Source: Noviherbaspirillum suwonense (lineage in GTDB: Bacteria; Pseudomonadota; Gammaproteobacteria; Burkholderiales; Burkholderiaceae_D). From it: DNA of 64,000 nt. The DNA is taken from NCBI RefSeq assembly GCF_900182955.1, contig NZ_FXUL01000017.1, positions 1 through 64,000 of the forward strand, written 5' to 3'. Position 1 is the stretch's first letter. Every line of letters starts with the position of its first letter. Below are positions 16,322 through 25,502 of this stretch, piece after piece. The position numbers were made by a program, and so were the translations under genes. The notes beneath the pieces were generated by a model that was given only the letters and a program-made list of their open reading frames with translations, was not told the origin of the DNA and did not search any database.

Positions 16322-17457
16322 GCGGACGCCTGGACGGGCGGGCTGCCGCGGCCGGCCGACGACAGCGGCAGCCGCACCGCCACCTTGCAGCCCTGGCCCG
16401 GGTCGCTGACGGTCAGCACGCCGCCCAGCGCATGGGCGCGTTCGATCATGCCGCGGATGCCGAATGACTTCGGCTTCTTGCGGTCGGCCGTCGCCAGTCC
16501 GCGGCCGTTGTCGACGACATCCAGCGCGACGCTGTCCTCCTCGATGGCCAGGCGGACGTCGACCCGGCTGGCGCCGGCATGCTTGCTGATGTTGGTCAGC
16601 GTTTCCTGGAAGATCCGGAACAGCCCGTTGGCCTGGTCCGGCGACAGGTCGATGTCATCCTCGGGTCCGTCGATCACGCAGGGGATCGCCAGCTGCTTCT
16701 CGAACTCCTGCGCCTGCCAGGCGATGGCGGCGACGATGCCCAGGTCCAGCGTGCTGGGCCGCAGGTCGCGCGAGATGCGGTGCGCGGCTTCAATGGTGCG
16801 GTCGACCAGCGCGTCGACATAGTCGGCCTTCTCGCGCAGCATGGTTTCGCCCTCGGGCAGGCGGCGGGTCAGCTGCGACAGCGCCATCTTGATGGCGGTC
16901 AGGTTGCCGCCGAGGTCGTCATGGATCTCGCGGGCGATGCGGGTGCGTTCCTGTTCCTTGACCCGTTCCACGTGCGCCGACAGTTCCTCGAGCTGGCGCC
17001 GCGAGCGCAGGATGTCCTGCTCGGCCTTCTTGCCCTGGGTGATGTTGGTCATCAGGCCTTCCCACTGTACGCCGACGCCGTCGATGCGGCGCGGCGTCGC
17101 CCGCAGGTTGATCCACTTGATGTCATGCCAGGTCTCGATCCAGATCCGGCCTTCCCAGTTCCAGCTGGCGAGCCGGCTGGCCGACGCCTGCATGGTGTCG
17201 AGGTAGGACTGGCGGTCTTCCGGTTCGATCAGCTGCAGCAGCAGCGAGGGGTCGTTGCGCAGCCTGGCCGCCGAAATGCCGAGCAGGCTGGCGCAGGCGC
17301 GGCTGACGTAGGGGAAGGCCTGGCTGCCGTCGTCCCGCAGCAGGAACTGGTAGACCAGGCCGGGCGTGTTGGACGCAATGGCCAGCAGGTTGGACGCGCC
17401 TGCCTGGGTCGCCGCTTCCTGCGCATCCTGCTGAGTCGTGCCTGCTGTCAGGGTCAT
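16318..17457 (-). CDS. PAS-containing sensor histidine kinase (HisKA_3 type)
   Basis: The 379-residue kinase has a PAS domain (about residues 28-140), a coiled-coil linker (about 140-165), a HisKA_3 dimerisation region with the phosphoacceptor His in REIHDDLGGNLTAIKMALSQL, shortened here to IHDDLGGNL, and an HATPase domain (about 270-365) with VVDNGRGL and FGIRGMIERAHALGG. There is no membrane segment, so it senses a cytoplasmic signal through PAS. It pairs with the overlapping response regulator. It is divergent from cheR across a gap of about 375 bases. Confidence 0.93.
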   Translation of the reverse strand: MTLTAGTTQQDAQEAATQAGASNLLAIASNTPGLVYQFLLRDDGSQAFPYVSRACASLLGISAARLRNDPSLLLQLIEPEDRQSYLDTMQASASRLASWNWEGRIWIETWHDIKWINLRATPRRIDGVGVQWEGLMTNITQGKKAEQDILRSRRQLEELSAHVERVKEQERTRIAREIHDDLGGNLTAIKMALSQLTRRLPEGETMLREKADYVDALVDRTIEAAHRISRDLRPSTLDLGIVAAIAWQAQEFEKQLAIPCVIDGPEDDIDLSPDQANGLFRIFQETLTNISKHAGASRVDVRLAIEEDSVALDVVDNGRGLATADRKKPKSFGIRGMIERAHALGGVLTVSDPGQGCKVAVRLPLSSAGRGSPPVQASA

Positions 17458-17792
17458 AAGCCGTCCGGTCGCCTGTTGTCAGGCAAGCCACATTGTTATT
17501 TACGGTTTCTAAACTGTTTCTTTGCGTTGATCGAACCATGCAACGATTGCCGCACGATACCATTTTTGCCTGGAAACTTGAAGCAACGGGGCGTTACAGG
17601 GCGCGGCTTTGTGACCTTATCCGCACACATTGCCGGAGGCCAAATAAGGCGGTGCGCCGGCTGGCGACATTGCCGGTCCGTCCAGCCAGCGCAGTTCGAC
17701 GCGCCGGATTGCCGCGCCGGATTAAAGAGTGACAGCCGGCTGTCGTTAATGAGGCAGGAACTACCCGCCGGGTATTCCCAAGAGGAAATAGC
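17458..17792. other. intergenic, divergent promoter region
   Basis: This gap separates the histidine kinase from the cheR leader. The part near 17480-17580 is noticeably richer in A and T than the surroundings and should hold the divergent promoters. I cannot point to a confident -35/-10 pair or a sigma-28 or sigma-54 site. Confidence 0.4.
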
Positions 17793-17837
17793 ATGAGCAG
17801 GTCCATTTTGCAGTCCAAAGAACGGTTGTCAGCATGA
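17793..17837 (+). CDS. 14-codon leader ORF coupled to cheR
   Basis: An ATG at 17793, with a good AGAGGA site at 17781-17786, opens a 14-residue frame ([14 protein letters not shown]). Its TGA overlaps the cheR ATG as ATGA. The cheR start itself has only a weak upstream match, so ribosomes may reach cheR by termination-reinitiation on this leader. Whether the peptide is made is not known. Confidence 0.45.
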   Translation: MSRSILQSKERLSA

Positions 17838-18685
17838 AAGCAAGTCGGGAACAACGTGGGGAGGGGCTCAAGGAGTTCGATTTCACCGTGCGGGATTTCG
17901 AGCGGGTGCGCGCGCTGATCTACAAGCGGGCCGGCATCGCGCTGGCGCCCGGCAAGCAGGAAATGGTCTACAGCCGGCTGGCGCGGCGGCTGCGCTCGGT
18001 CGGCATACAGTCGTTCGAGCAGTACCTCGACCGGCTGGAGCGCGACCGCGACAGCGCCGAGTGGGAAGCCTTCACGAATGCGCTGACCACCAACCTGACC
18101 TCGTTCTTCCGGGAAGAGCACCATTTCCCCATCCTCGCCGACCATGTGCGCGACCGGCGGGACGTCAGCGTCTGGTGCTCGGCGGCGTCGACCGGCGAGG
18201 AGCCGTACTCGATCGCCATGACCCTGTGCGAAACCTACGGCACGCTGACGCCGCCGGCGCAGATCCTGGCGACCGACATCGACACCAACGTGCTGGCCAC
18301 TGCGGCGGCCGGCATCTACCCGGCCGAACGGGTGGAGCGGCTGTCGCCGGAGCGGCTGCGCCGCTTTTTCCTGCGCGGCACCGGCGCCCAGGCCGGGCTG
18401 GTCCGCGTGCGTCCCGAACTGCGCAAGCTGGTCACCTTCCAGCAACTCAACCTGCTGGACGAAAGCTATCAACTCCGCTCGGCGTTCGACGTGGTATTTT
18501 GCCGCAACGTGATGATTTACTTCGACAAGCCGACGCAGGGCAGGATACTGTCCCGCTTCGCGCCGCTGATCAAGCCCGACGGCCTGCTGTTCGCCGGCCA
18601 TTCCGAGAATTTCCTGTATGTCAGCGACGCATTCAAGCTGCGCGCCAAGACGGTTTACCAGCTGGCCACGGCCCGCGCCACCTGA
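17834..18685 (+). CDS. cheR: chemotaxis protein methyltransferase CheR
   Basis: CheR methylates glutamates of methyl-accepting chemotaxis receptors with S-adenosylmethionine. The 283-residue product has the N-terminal helical domain (about 15-85) with a segment [16 protein letters not shown]. The SAM-binding domain follows with [24 protein letters not shown] and FCRNVMIYF, all family hallmarks. The C-terminus lacks the receptor-tethering pentapeptide-binding extension of longer variants. cheD follows after eight bases. cheB, often next to these genes, is absent here. Confidence 0.96.
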   Translation: MKASREQRGEGLKEFDFTVRDFERVRALIYKRAGIALAPGKQEMVYSRLARRLRSVGIQSFEQYLDRLERDRDSAEWEAFTNALTTNLTSFFREEHHFPILADHVRDRRDVSVWCSAASTGEEPYSIAMTLCETYGTLTPPAQILATDIDTNVLATAAAGIYPAERVERLSPERLRRFFLRGTGAQAGLVRVRPELRKLVTFQQLNLLDESYQLRSAFDVVFCRNVMIYFDKPTQGRILSRFAPLIKPDGLLFAGHSENFLYVSDAFKLRAKTVYQLATARAT

Positions 18686-18693
18686 GAGTTTGC

Positions 18694-19302
18694 ATGGCTA
18701 ACGACGCGCGGGAACATTTCGCGAACAACCTGTATTACGACCGCACCTTCGACTGCGACGCGGCGAAGATCCTGCCCGGCGAGTACTACTGCACCTTCAA
18801 GGACATGCTGATCGTGACCGTGCTCGGCTCCTGCGTGTCGGCCTGCATCCGCGACCGGGTGTCCGGCATTGGCGGCATGAACCATTTCATGCTGCCGGAC
18901 GGCGGCGACAGCAGCAATCCGCTGATTTCCGCGTCGGCCCGCTACGGCACCTATGCGATGGAGGTGCTGATCAACGAACTGCTGAAGAGCGGGGCGCGCC
19001 GCGAGAACCTGGAAGCGAAGGTGTTCGGCGGCGGCAACGTGCTGCGCGGGCTGACCGCGCTCAATGTCGGCGAACGCAATGCCGCCTTCGTGCGGGCCTA
19101 CCTGAAGGCCGAGGGCATACGGGTGCTGGCCGAAGACCTCAACGACATTTTCCCGCGCAAGGTCTACTTCTTCCCGCGCACCGGCCGGGTGCTGGTGAAG
19201 AAGCTCAGGGAACTCAATAACAACACGCTGGTCAATCGCGAACAGGACTATGCCAGCCGGCTGGCAGGCAAGGACATCGGCGGCGAAGTCGACCTGTTCT
19301 AG
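18694..19302 (+). CDS. cheD: chemoreceptor glutamine deamidase CheD
   Basis: CheD deamidates specific receptor glutamines and can interact with CheC or CheB. The 202-residue product carries the catalytic Cys and His in [13 protein letters not shown] and GGMNHFMLP, plus the Thr-containing helix [14 protein letters not shown]. The frame is open far upstream inside cheR, but the ATG at 18694 gives the normal N-terminus and follows the cheR stop by eight bases, so the two are co-transcribed. A 23-base perfect palindrome lies 40 bases downstream. Confidence 0.95.
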   Translation: MANDAREHFANNLYYDRTFDCDAAKILPGEYYCTFKDMLIVTVLGSCVSACIRDRVSGIGGMNHFMLPDGGDSSNPLISASARYGTYAMEVLINELLKSGARRENLEAKVFGGGNVLRGLTALNVGERNAAFVRAYLKAEGIRVLAEDLNDIFPRKVYFFPRTGRVLVKKLRELNNNTLVNREQDYASRLAGKDIGGEVDLF

Positions 19303-19341
19303 GTTCGCAAGCGCTCTGGCCGCGTCACTGGCCGGCATTTT

Positions 19342-19364
19342 TGCGCCGCCGGTCCGGCGGCGCA
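19342..19364. repeat. perfect 23-base GC-rich palindrome after cheD
   Basis: Arms of eleven bases (TGCGCCGCCGG and its complement) flank a single T. It can form a very stable hairpin at the 3' end of the cheRD transcript. It lacks a downstream T-run, so it is a weak intrinsic terminator at best. It may protect the mRNA end or assist Rho. Confidence 0.6.
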
Positions 19365-19425
19365 TCGATCGCCGCTGGCCGGCATGCTATGCTCGCGCCA
19401 TTTGCAACCCAACTCCTTGCTGTCC

Positions 19426-19854
19426 ATGACTACACCGACCCCCGTCCCCAGCCCGGCACAGGCCGCTCGCGCCTTGCTGAAACAGCTCCAGGCCGATTAC
19501 ACGGTGTTCCGCCAGGCCAAGCCGCTGGCCATCGGTATCGACAAGCAGCTCATCGCAAAGCTTCCCGACGTCAACCGCAAGACCCTGCGCATCGCGCTGG
19601 GCATCCACACCAATTCGATGCGCTACCTGAAGGTGATGGAGAAGGCCACCGAGCGCTTCAACCTCGAAGACGTGGCCGACGGCGAAGTCAGCGAGACCCA
19701 TCGCACCCATGCCGCCGAGATGCTGCGCGAGCGGCTCAAGAAGGAAGCCGACCAGCGGCGCGCCGAACGCGCAGCCCAGCAGGCCGAGGAAACGCGCCGG
19801 CAGAGCGAGGAAAAGCTCAGCCAGCTCGCCGCCAAGTTTTCACGCAGTCGCTAG
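19426..19854 (+). CDS. ProQ/FinO-family RNA chaperone
   Basis: ProQ/FinO proteins bind structured small RNAs and mRNA 3' ends. The 142-residue product has one FinO domain (about residues 10-110), with KPLAIGIDKQLIAKLP, KTLRIALGIHTNSMRYL and a basic, Gln/Glu/Arg-rich C-terminal tail. The frame extends to 19384, but ATG 19426 gives the more usual MTTPTP start. It is a single gene and much shorter than E. coli ProQ, which has an added C-terminal domain; this is the minimal form found in many betaproteobacteria. Confidence 0.88.
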   Translation: MTTPTPVPSPAQAARALLKQLQADYTVFRQAKPLAIGIDKQLIAKLPDVNRKTLRIALGIHTNSMRYLKVMEKATERFNLEDVADGEVSETHRTHAAEMLRERLKKEADQRRAERAAQQAEETRRQSEEKLSQLAAKFSRSR

Positions 19855-19946
19855 GGCCCGTCCCGGCCCGGCACCGGCCCGGCCGCATCGCCCCGACTGG
19901 CGCAAGTCCCGTTTTTAAGGCAGCAATAATAAAAAGAGGAGACGTG

Positions 19947-21134
19947 ATGGCAACGATGCGCAAGCTGGCAATACCCCTGTTGTGCCTGTCCGTGCTGGCA
20001 GGATGTTCGACCGCTCCCACAATGGCGGGCAAGCGGCAGCTGATGGTCGTCGGCAACGACGAGAAGCAGAGCTGGGACGACGCCGGCAAGGCCGTCATCT
20101 CGGCGCCGGGACGGGACACGGTCTCGATCGTCGACATCGGCACCGACCCGCTGGCGCCGAGGATCCTCGCCAGCCTGCCGCTGGCCAACACCATCGTCGG
20201 ACCGCCGACCAATCTCGCCATCACGCCCAATGCCGGCCTGGCGCTGGTCGCCAACTCGATGAACGTGGCGCAGGAAGCCGGCGCCTGGAAGCAGTCGCCG
20301 GACAACCGGCTGTGGGTGATCGACCTCGACGCCAGCCCGCCGGCGCTGATCGACACGGTCACGGTCGGCAAGCAGCCTTCCGGCATGTCGATCAACCGGG
20401 CCGGCACGCTGGCGCTGATAGCCAACCGCGCCGACGGCTCGATCAGCGTGCTGCGCATCGCGGGCAAGAAGGTCACGCTGATCGACACCGTGGTCATCGG
20501 CGAGCAGGTCGCGCACGTGCAGTTCACGCCGGACGGCAAGCGCGCGCTGGCCGCCAAGTTTCCCGGCCACAAGGTCGCGATGCTGGCGATCGACGGCGAG
20601 AAGGTCAGCTACAACAAGCAGGACCTGGCCGCCGGCCTGTGGCCGTACAACCTCGACGTGACGCCGGACGGCAGGCTGGGCCTGACCGCCGACAACGGCA
20701 ATGCCGGCGCGGCCGACGGCAACGTGGACACGGTCAGCGTGATCGACCTCGAGGCGTCGCCGCCGCGGGTCATCGACAAGGTCGTCGTTGGCGACGGTCC
20801 CGAGGGCCTTGCGATCAGCCCGACCGGCAGGATGGCCGTTGCGGTTCTGCTGCGCGGGTCCAATTCGGCCAAGGATGCGTTTTTCTACCACCGCAATGCC
20901 ACCGTGGTGGCGCTGAAGATCGACGGCAAGAAGGTCACGCGCGGCAATGAAGTCGAAGTGCGCGGGCTGCCGGAAGGCGCGGTGTTCAGCGAGGACGGCC
21001 AGTACCTGTATGTCGGCAACTTCATCGACCAGGACGTTTCCATCCTGAAGGTCGAGGGCGACAGGCTGGTCGATACCGGCAAGTCGCTGAAGCTGCCCGG
21101 GCACCCGGCGTCGATGCGGGGACGCACGCAGTAG
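19947..21134 (+). CDS. YVTN-type beta-propeller lipoprotein
   Basis: The 395-residue product has a lipoprotein signal (LLCLSVLAGCS, cleavage before Cys near residue 19) and repeated segments of the kind VSVIDLEASPPRVIDKVVVG followed by GPEGLAISPTGRMAVAV. These are typical of seven-bladed YVTN/lactonase-like propellers. It is probably anchored to a membrane facing the periplasm. Enzymatic activity cannot be predicted; such propellers often serve as binding scaffolds. The start at 19947 follows an AGAGGAG site. It has no obvious operon partner. Confidence 0.85.
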   Translation: MATMRKLAIPLLCLSVLAGCSTAPTMAGKRQLMVVGNDEKQSWDDAGKAVISAPGRDTVSIVDIGTDPLAPRILASLPLANTIVGPPTNLAITPNAGLALVANSMNVAQEAGAWKQSPDNRLWVIDLDASPPALIDTVTVGKQPSGMSINRAGTLALIANRADGSISVLRIAGKKVTLIDTVVIGEQVAHVQFTPDGKRALAAKFPGHKVAMLAIDGEKVSYNKQDLAAGLWPYNLDVTPDGRLGLTADNGNAGAADGNVDTVSVIDLEASPPRVIDKVVVGDGPEGLAISPTGRMAVAVLLRGSNSAKDAFFYHRNATVVALKIDGKKVTRGNEVEVRGLPEGAVFSEDGQYLYVGNFIDQDVSILKVEGDRLVDTGKSLKLPGHPASMRGRTQ

Positions 21135-21284
21135 ATCGGCACGGTTCCCGGCCCGCCGCGGGCCGGGCCGATGGAAGCGGGCAGCGCCGGCGGGTGATGC
21201 GGGCGCCGGCCCCATGCACAGCCAGCAGTGCCGCGGTGATTGCGCACGGCAGGCGAACACCGCGGACGGGACGCCAGTCTTCCC

Positions 21285-22355
21285 TTATTTCGGCCTGGGC
21301 GGCGTCAGGCCCGCGTCCGGCATCGACAGCCGGTTCTCCCGCAATTCGCCGACCGCCTTCGCCACGGCCCGCGCGACATTGCGCACCTCTTCCTGCATTG
21401 CCGTGTCGCGGTCCAGCACTTCATGGCTCTCGGCATAGGATTCGTAGTAGCCGATGAACCGGTCCAGCTTGGCCTTGCTGCCGGCGTCGATCAGGCCCAT
21501 CCAGTCCAGCCAGTCCGACAGCGCGCGGCGCGTGCCCTCGATGCCGGCGACGTCGCCATGCACCACCAGGCCGTAGGCGCGGCCGGCGAGGTGCTTGGGA
21601 TAGGACCAGCCGGCCAGCTCCAGTTCCTTGGCCGTTTCGGCGCTCTTGCCATGCGTGCTGCTCGGGTCGGGATTGCCGCCGTCGGCGCAGACCAGCCGGT
21701 CTATCATCAGCTTCAGCACGCTGGGCGACTGGTACCAGTAGACCGGCGTGATCATGATGACCGCATGCGCCGCGACCCATTTCTCGTAGATCTCGCCCAT
21801 CCAGTCATTGGTCTGGCGCAGTCCGTGATGCGGATAGCAGCTGCAGGGCCAGTGGCACAGCGGCATTGCGGTCGACACGCAGCCCTTGCACGGATGGATA
21901 TGCAGGTCGTATTCGTTGGTCAGCCGGCTCAGGTCCAGCACGTCGACCTCGATGCCGCCGGCCTCCAGGACCTCGCGCGCGATCCCGGTCATCCGGTAGC
22001 TCTTGGACATCTCGCCCGGGCAGGTGCCGTCGTTGCGGTCGGAGCCGCAGATGAGCAGCACGCGGGAGCGGGTCGCCGGGTTCTTCTGCACCGCTTCCGC
22101 CGCCAGCAGCCGGTCCCGCACCTCGCGCCATTCGACCGACAGGTCGTAGTCCGGGTCGGCAAAGCCGGGGCCGGCCTTTTCGGTGCGCGCCGGCTTCTTG
22201 CCGTCGACATAGGCCCGCCATGCCACTTCCTCGACCTGCGCCAGCGCATCGCTGACCTTGTCGAAGTCCGGGTGGCCGAACGAGCCGTAAAATCGCAAGT
22301 GAAATTCCTGGCGATCGATTTTTTCGTCAGCCTGGCCGGTGCGTGGTTTAGTCAT
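21285..22355 (-). CDS. flavodoxin-fold NAD(P)H-dependent FMN reductase-like protein
   Basis: The 356-residue product has an N-terminal extension (about 100 residues) and then a flavodoxin-like domain. That domain shows SRVLLICGSDRNDGTCPGE (phosphate-loop region) and a Cys-rich segment HPCKGCVSTAMPLCHWPCSC. MITPVYWYQSPSVLKLMIDR, the usual FMN-contact region, follows. Such proteins reduce flavins, quinones or azo compounds; the substrate is unknown. The long open frame begins at 22490, but the Met at 22355 gives MTKPRTG and a more plausible N-terminus, with only a weak GGATGG site. It is a single gene. Confidence 0.8.
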   Translation of the reverse strand: MTKPRTGQADEKIDRQEFHLRFYGSFGHPDFDKVSDALAQVEEVAWRAYVDGKKPARTEKAGPGFADPDYDLSVEWREVRDRLLAAEAVQKNPATRSRVLLICGSDRNDGTCPGEMSKSYRMTGIAREVLEAGGIEVDVLDLSRLTNEYDLHIHPCKGCVSTAMPLCHWPCSCYPHHGLRQTNDWMGEIYEKWVAAHAVIMITPVYWYQSPSVLKLMIDRLVCADGGNPDPSSTHGKSAETAKELELAGWSYPKHLAGRAYGLVVHGDVAGIEGTRRALSDWLDWMGLIDAGSKAKLDRFIGYYESYAESHEVLDRDTAMQEEVRNVARAVAKAVGELRENRLSMPDAGLTPPRPK

Positions 22356-23264
22356 GGGGAGCCATCCATCAAAAGGAGGTTGTATCGGACGCGGGCGCCG
22401 TGCCGCGGAATCGTGTGCCGGCATCAGCTTGCATGTGCTTGTCGGCCGTTCATCATAAATAGGGGCGGGAAATGGCATGGCCGCGGCCACAGTCCGGCTT
22501 GCGCAAACTCATCAGTGGCAACGAAGCGCAACGCCGCCAGCGCATGCGGCGTCATCGCGGGAGTCGGCAGGCAGTCCAGGCTTCACGGCAATGAGCAGTG
22601 GGCAATGAGCAATGGGCAGGATCAGGCCTGTCCACAGCGCCTCCCCGTGCAGCGCGGAAGGCGCCGCGAACTGCGGCAGCCCCGCCGGCACTGTGCCGAC
22701 CCGTCCGCAGGCTTGCTTCCACGGCAGCGGCGGGCGATAAACGATTCGGATAGCGAAATTCTGAACTACTTCGACTTTCCCTCTACCAATGCTTACATCG
22801 AAGCCATGGGCGATTCGTCGAAGGTGATAAGAAGGATGGGGCGCGCCACGCGCGCCAGCGCATCCCGTCCAAGCGCCTGTCCAGCAACAGGAAGCAGTCG
22901 GCCCGCCCGCTGCAAGCTTCGAGGATCGTAGCGAAGAATGTCCTGTGCCGATGTGCCTGCTGCCAAGGGCTGTACCGGGATAGCGGGATGGACGCCAGCG
23001 ACAACGTCCTGGCTGCCGTCCGCGCCTCCGCGGAGACCGTTTCAGTCATGGAGCGCGGCGTCGTTCTGCATCGAATGCCAGACCCGTTCCCGAATGGGGA
23101 AAGCCTCGGCACGCTCATTTTTGCGAAAGATTAATCCCGATAACCTTTCTATCAGGTTAATTGTATGCAGCCTCGGAACAGGTATGCAAAAGGCGAGTTC
23201 GACGCGACTTGCATCGGCGCCAGGAAATACGGCATGATCAACCATCCGGCGAAGCGGTGATGCC
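22356..23264. other. long gap without a convincing gene
   Basis: About 900 bases carry no frame with protein-like composition and a ribosome binding site. Two features are visible. A short direct repeat lies near 22588-22620 (GGCAATGAGCA repeated with a 14-base period). An imperfect inverted repeat lies at 23130-23161 (ATTAATCCCGATA and TATCAGGTTAAT), about 100 bases before the next small gene. Decayed genes are possible but I cannot identify any. Confidence 0.5.
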
Positions 23265-23573
23265 ATGGACCTGCGCACCATGTCCAACTGCATCATCTTC
23301 GCAATCGTCCTGCTGTTCCGCCGCCGCGCGTCCGACGAGCGGCGCCGGAAAAAAGGCGATCCTTCGATGCGCAGGAATGCCGAATACCTGGTCATGCGGA
23401 AGTCGGATTGGGGATCATTTCCGCATGTCATGCACGGGCGCATGGGCAGCGACGGCAGGATTCGTGTGGTCTCGTACAAGCCGGTGTCGCCGCGGAAGCG
23501 GGCCTTGCCGCCGCTGCTGTTCGAAGGGAAAGTCGTGTGGGGCGATGTGCGGAAGATCCCGGCCGGCGATTAG
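23265..23573 (+). CDS. small membrane-anchored hypothetical protein
   Basis: The 102-residue product has a short hydrophobic stretch near the N-terminus (CIIFAIVLLF) followed by a strongly basic segment (RRRASDERRRKK), which suggests one membrane helix with the rest in the cytoplasm. The remaining part (EYLVMRKSDWGSFPHVMHGR and SYKPVSPRKRALPPLLFEG) has balanced composition and looks like a small folded domain. No family is recognised. It lies between two gene-poor stretches. The ribosome binding site is weak, so an alternative start at the internal Met 6 is possible. Confidence 0.5.
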   Translation: MDLRTMSNCIIFAIVLLFRRRASDERRRKKGDPSMRRNAEYLVMRKSDWGSFPHVMHGRMGSDGRIRVVSYKPVSPRKRALPPLLFEGKVVWGDVRKIPAGD

Positions 23574-24197
23574 CTCCCCATGCATACGCCGGCGCCGGCG
23601 CCGGAGCGATGGCAAGCTGCGAAAATGTTTTTTATTGGCCGGAAAGCCGGACCTTTAACGTTTGCAGGAATGTCGAATCCGTCGACAGACAGGCGCTGCA
23701 CGCGCACGCGCCCGAAGTCGCCTTTCGACCGCCTTCAGGGCGCGGTCCGCTGCCGGAACGGGCACGCATCCGGTCGCGCGGCGCCTGGCTGTAAAGTCCA
23801 GGCAGGGTGCCGCGCCTGATCCAGCACGGTCGTCCGACGTTCCTCGCCGTGCCCCTCGCGGCCCGGTGAATGCGGGCCGCGACAGGTTTCCATCGCGGCG
23901 GGGCAATCCAGTCAATTCGCCAGCCGTTATAGAATTGAGGCTTCGTCCATCGCGGTAGTTGCCGTCGTCCCTTTCCCGCCCGGTCCTGCGCGCCCATTCA
24001 CTGGCCGCGCTTTCGTGGGAAATGATTTGCTGACCGACTTGTATCCCCCTGCGCCGGACATCCGAAAACCATGAACTTCCGCGTTTCGTGATCGTGGCCA
24101 TTGCCGATGCAGTGCGTTGGCAACGCAGCACGAAATGCGGATGGAATCCGGCAGGATCGCAGCAGCGACTTGCCGCCTCAAATCGAAAAATATACCA
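23574..24197. other. gap without a convincing gene
   Basis: No frame in this stretch shows protein-like composition together with a start signal. The final 150 bases become less GC-rich and should include the dusA promoter. An in-frame ATG for dusA at 24117 lies inside the gap. Confidence 0.4.
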
Positions 24198-25199
24198 GTG
24201 AAATCAACCAATTACCGTAAGCGCACCCTGTCCGTCGCCCCGATGATGGACTGGACCGACCGCCATTGCCGCATGTTCCACCGCCAGATCACCCGCCACA
24301 GCTGGCTCTATACCGAGATGGTGACGACCGGCGCGCTGCTGTACGGCGACGTCGCGCGGCACCTGGACTTCAATGGGGAAGAGCACCCGGTCGCGCTGCA
24401 GCTTGGCGGCAGCGAGCCGGACGCGCTCGCGCAAAGCGCGCGTCTCGGCCAGCAATGGGGCTATGACGAGATCAACCTGAACTGCGGCTGCCCGTCGGAG
24501 CGGGTGCAGAAGGGCGCTTTCGGCGCCTGCCTGATGGCGGAGCCGCAGCTGGTCGCCGACTGCGTGCGGGCGATGCGGGACGCGGTCGACATCGACGTGA
24601 CGGTCAAGCACCGCATCGGCATCGACCAGCAGGAGACCTATGGCTTCGTGCGCGACTTTGTCGGCACCGTGGCCGACGCCGGCTGCCGCACGTTCATCGT
24701 CCATGCGCGCAATGCCATACTCAAGGGGCTGAGCCCGAAGGAGAACCGGGAGATTCCGCCGCTGCGCTATGAGGTGGTGTACCAGCTCAAGCGCGAATTC
24801 CCGGACCTGGAAATCATCCTGAACGGCGGCGTCACCCGCGTCGAGGAAATCGATGCGCACCTGCAACATGTGGACGGCGTGATGCTGGGACGCGAGGCCT
24901 ACCATAATCCGTGGCTGATGGCGGATTTCGACGCCCGCTATTACGGCGACCAGACCGGAGAACCGCGAACGCGCGAACAGGTGCTGGCCGCGATGCTGCC
25001 CTACATACGCGACGAACTCGCCCGCCACGGCGGCAAGGGCCTGAAGCTCAACAGCATCACGAGGCACATGCTGGGACTGACCATGGGCCTGCCTGGCGCA
25101 CGGCGTTTCCGCCAGATGCTGTCCGATGCGAAGCTGCTGGCCAAGGGCGATCCCGGCCTGCTGATCGACGCGCTGGCGACCTTGCCGGCGGCCGCCTGA
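24198..25199 (+). CDS. dusA: tRNA-dihydrouridine(20/20a) synthase DusA
   Basis: DusA reduces uridine 20/20a in the tRNA D-loop using FMN and NADPH. The product has the FMN-binding start SVAPMMDWTDRHCRMFHR, the catalytic Cys in NLNCGCPSERVQKGAFGACLM (here around the second Cys), KHRIGID, and FIVHARNAILKGLSPKENR, the DusA-type signature. I chose the GTG at 24198, which gives about 333 residues, near the family length. The ATG at 24117 would add 27 residues of unlikely sequence. Neither start has a strong ribosome binding site. It is a single gene. Confidence 0.93.
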   Translation: MKSTNYRKRTLSVAPMMDWTDRHCRMFHRQITRHSWLYTEMVTTGALLYGDVARHLDFNGEEHPVALQLGGSEPDALAQSARLGQQWGYDEINLNCGCPSERVQKGAFGACLMAEPQLVADCVRAMRDAVDIDVTVKHRIGIDQQETYGFVRDFVGTVADAGCRTFIVHARNAILKGLSPKENREIPPLRYEVVYQLKREFPDLEIILNGGVTRVEEIDAHLQHVDGVMLGREAYHNPWLMADFDARYYGDQTGEPRTREQVLAAMLPYIRDELARHGGKGLKLNSITRHMLGLTMGLPGARRFRQMLSDAKLLAKGDPGLLIDALATLPAAA

Positions 25200-25502
25200 G
25201 CCGTGCCTGCCGGCCGGCAATGCCCTCAGGAATGAGTGTAAGGCTTGCCCATTCTGCATGTAACTTTTACGCCGTTTCCGCAGGGCTTGATTTCGATTAA
25301 GAAAAAAACGGACCTTCTCCGAGTGGAGGCCGGAATTGCCAAGTTGGCACGGAAACTGCGTTGTATCCCGAGTAGAGCAATTCGAAAGCCGGCATTCCAG
25401 CCGTACTGTTCGACTGCCCTGGTCACCGAGACCCGGTCCGTCACCCCGCCCAAGCGGGGATGCGCAACAGCCAATCGAAATGAATATTCAAGGAGATACA
25501 CC

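Noticed and set aside
14918-16822. Plus-strand frame of 634 codons opposite fliT and the two-component genes
   Set aside because: Spans several real minus-strand genes and has shadow composition.
19851-21260. Minus-strand frame of 469 codons opposite the beta-propeller gene
   Set aside because: The lipoprotein propeller on the plus strand has a signal peptide and repeats; the opposite frame has only Arg/Asp/His-rich shadow sequence.
22783-23118. Minus-strand frame of 111 codons in the gene-poor gap
   Set aside because: Composition is Arg/Ser/Thr-rich, with no ribosome binding site and no pattern.
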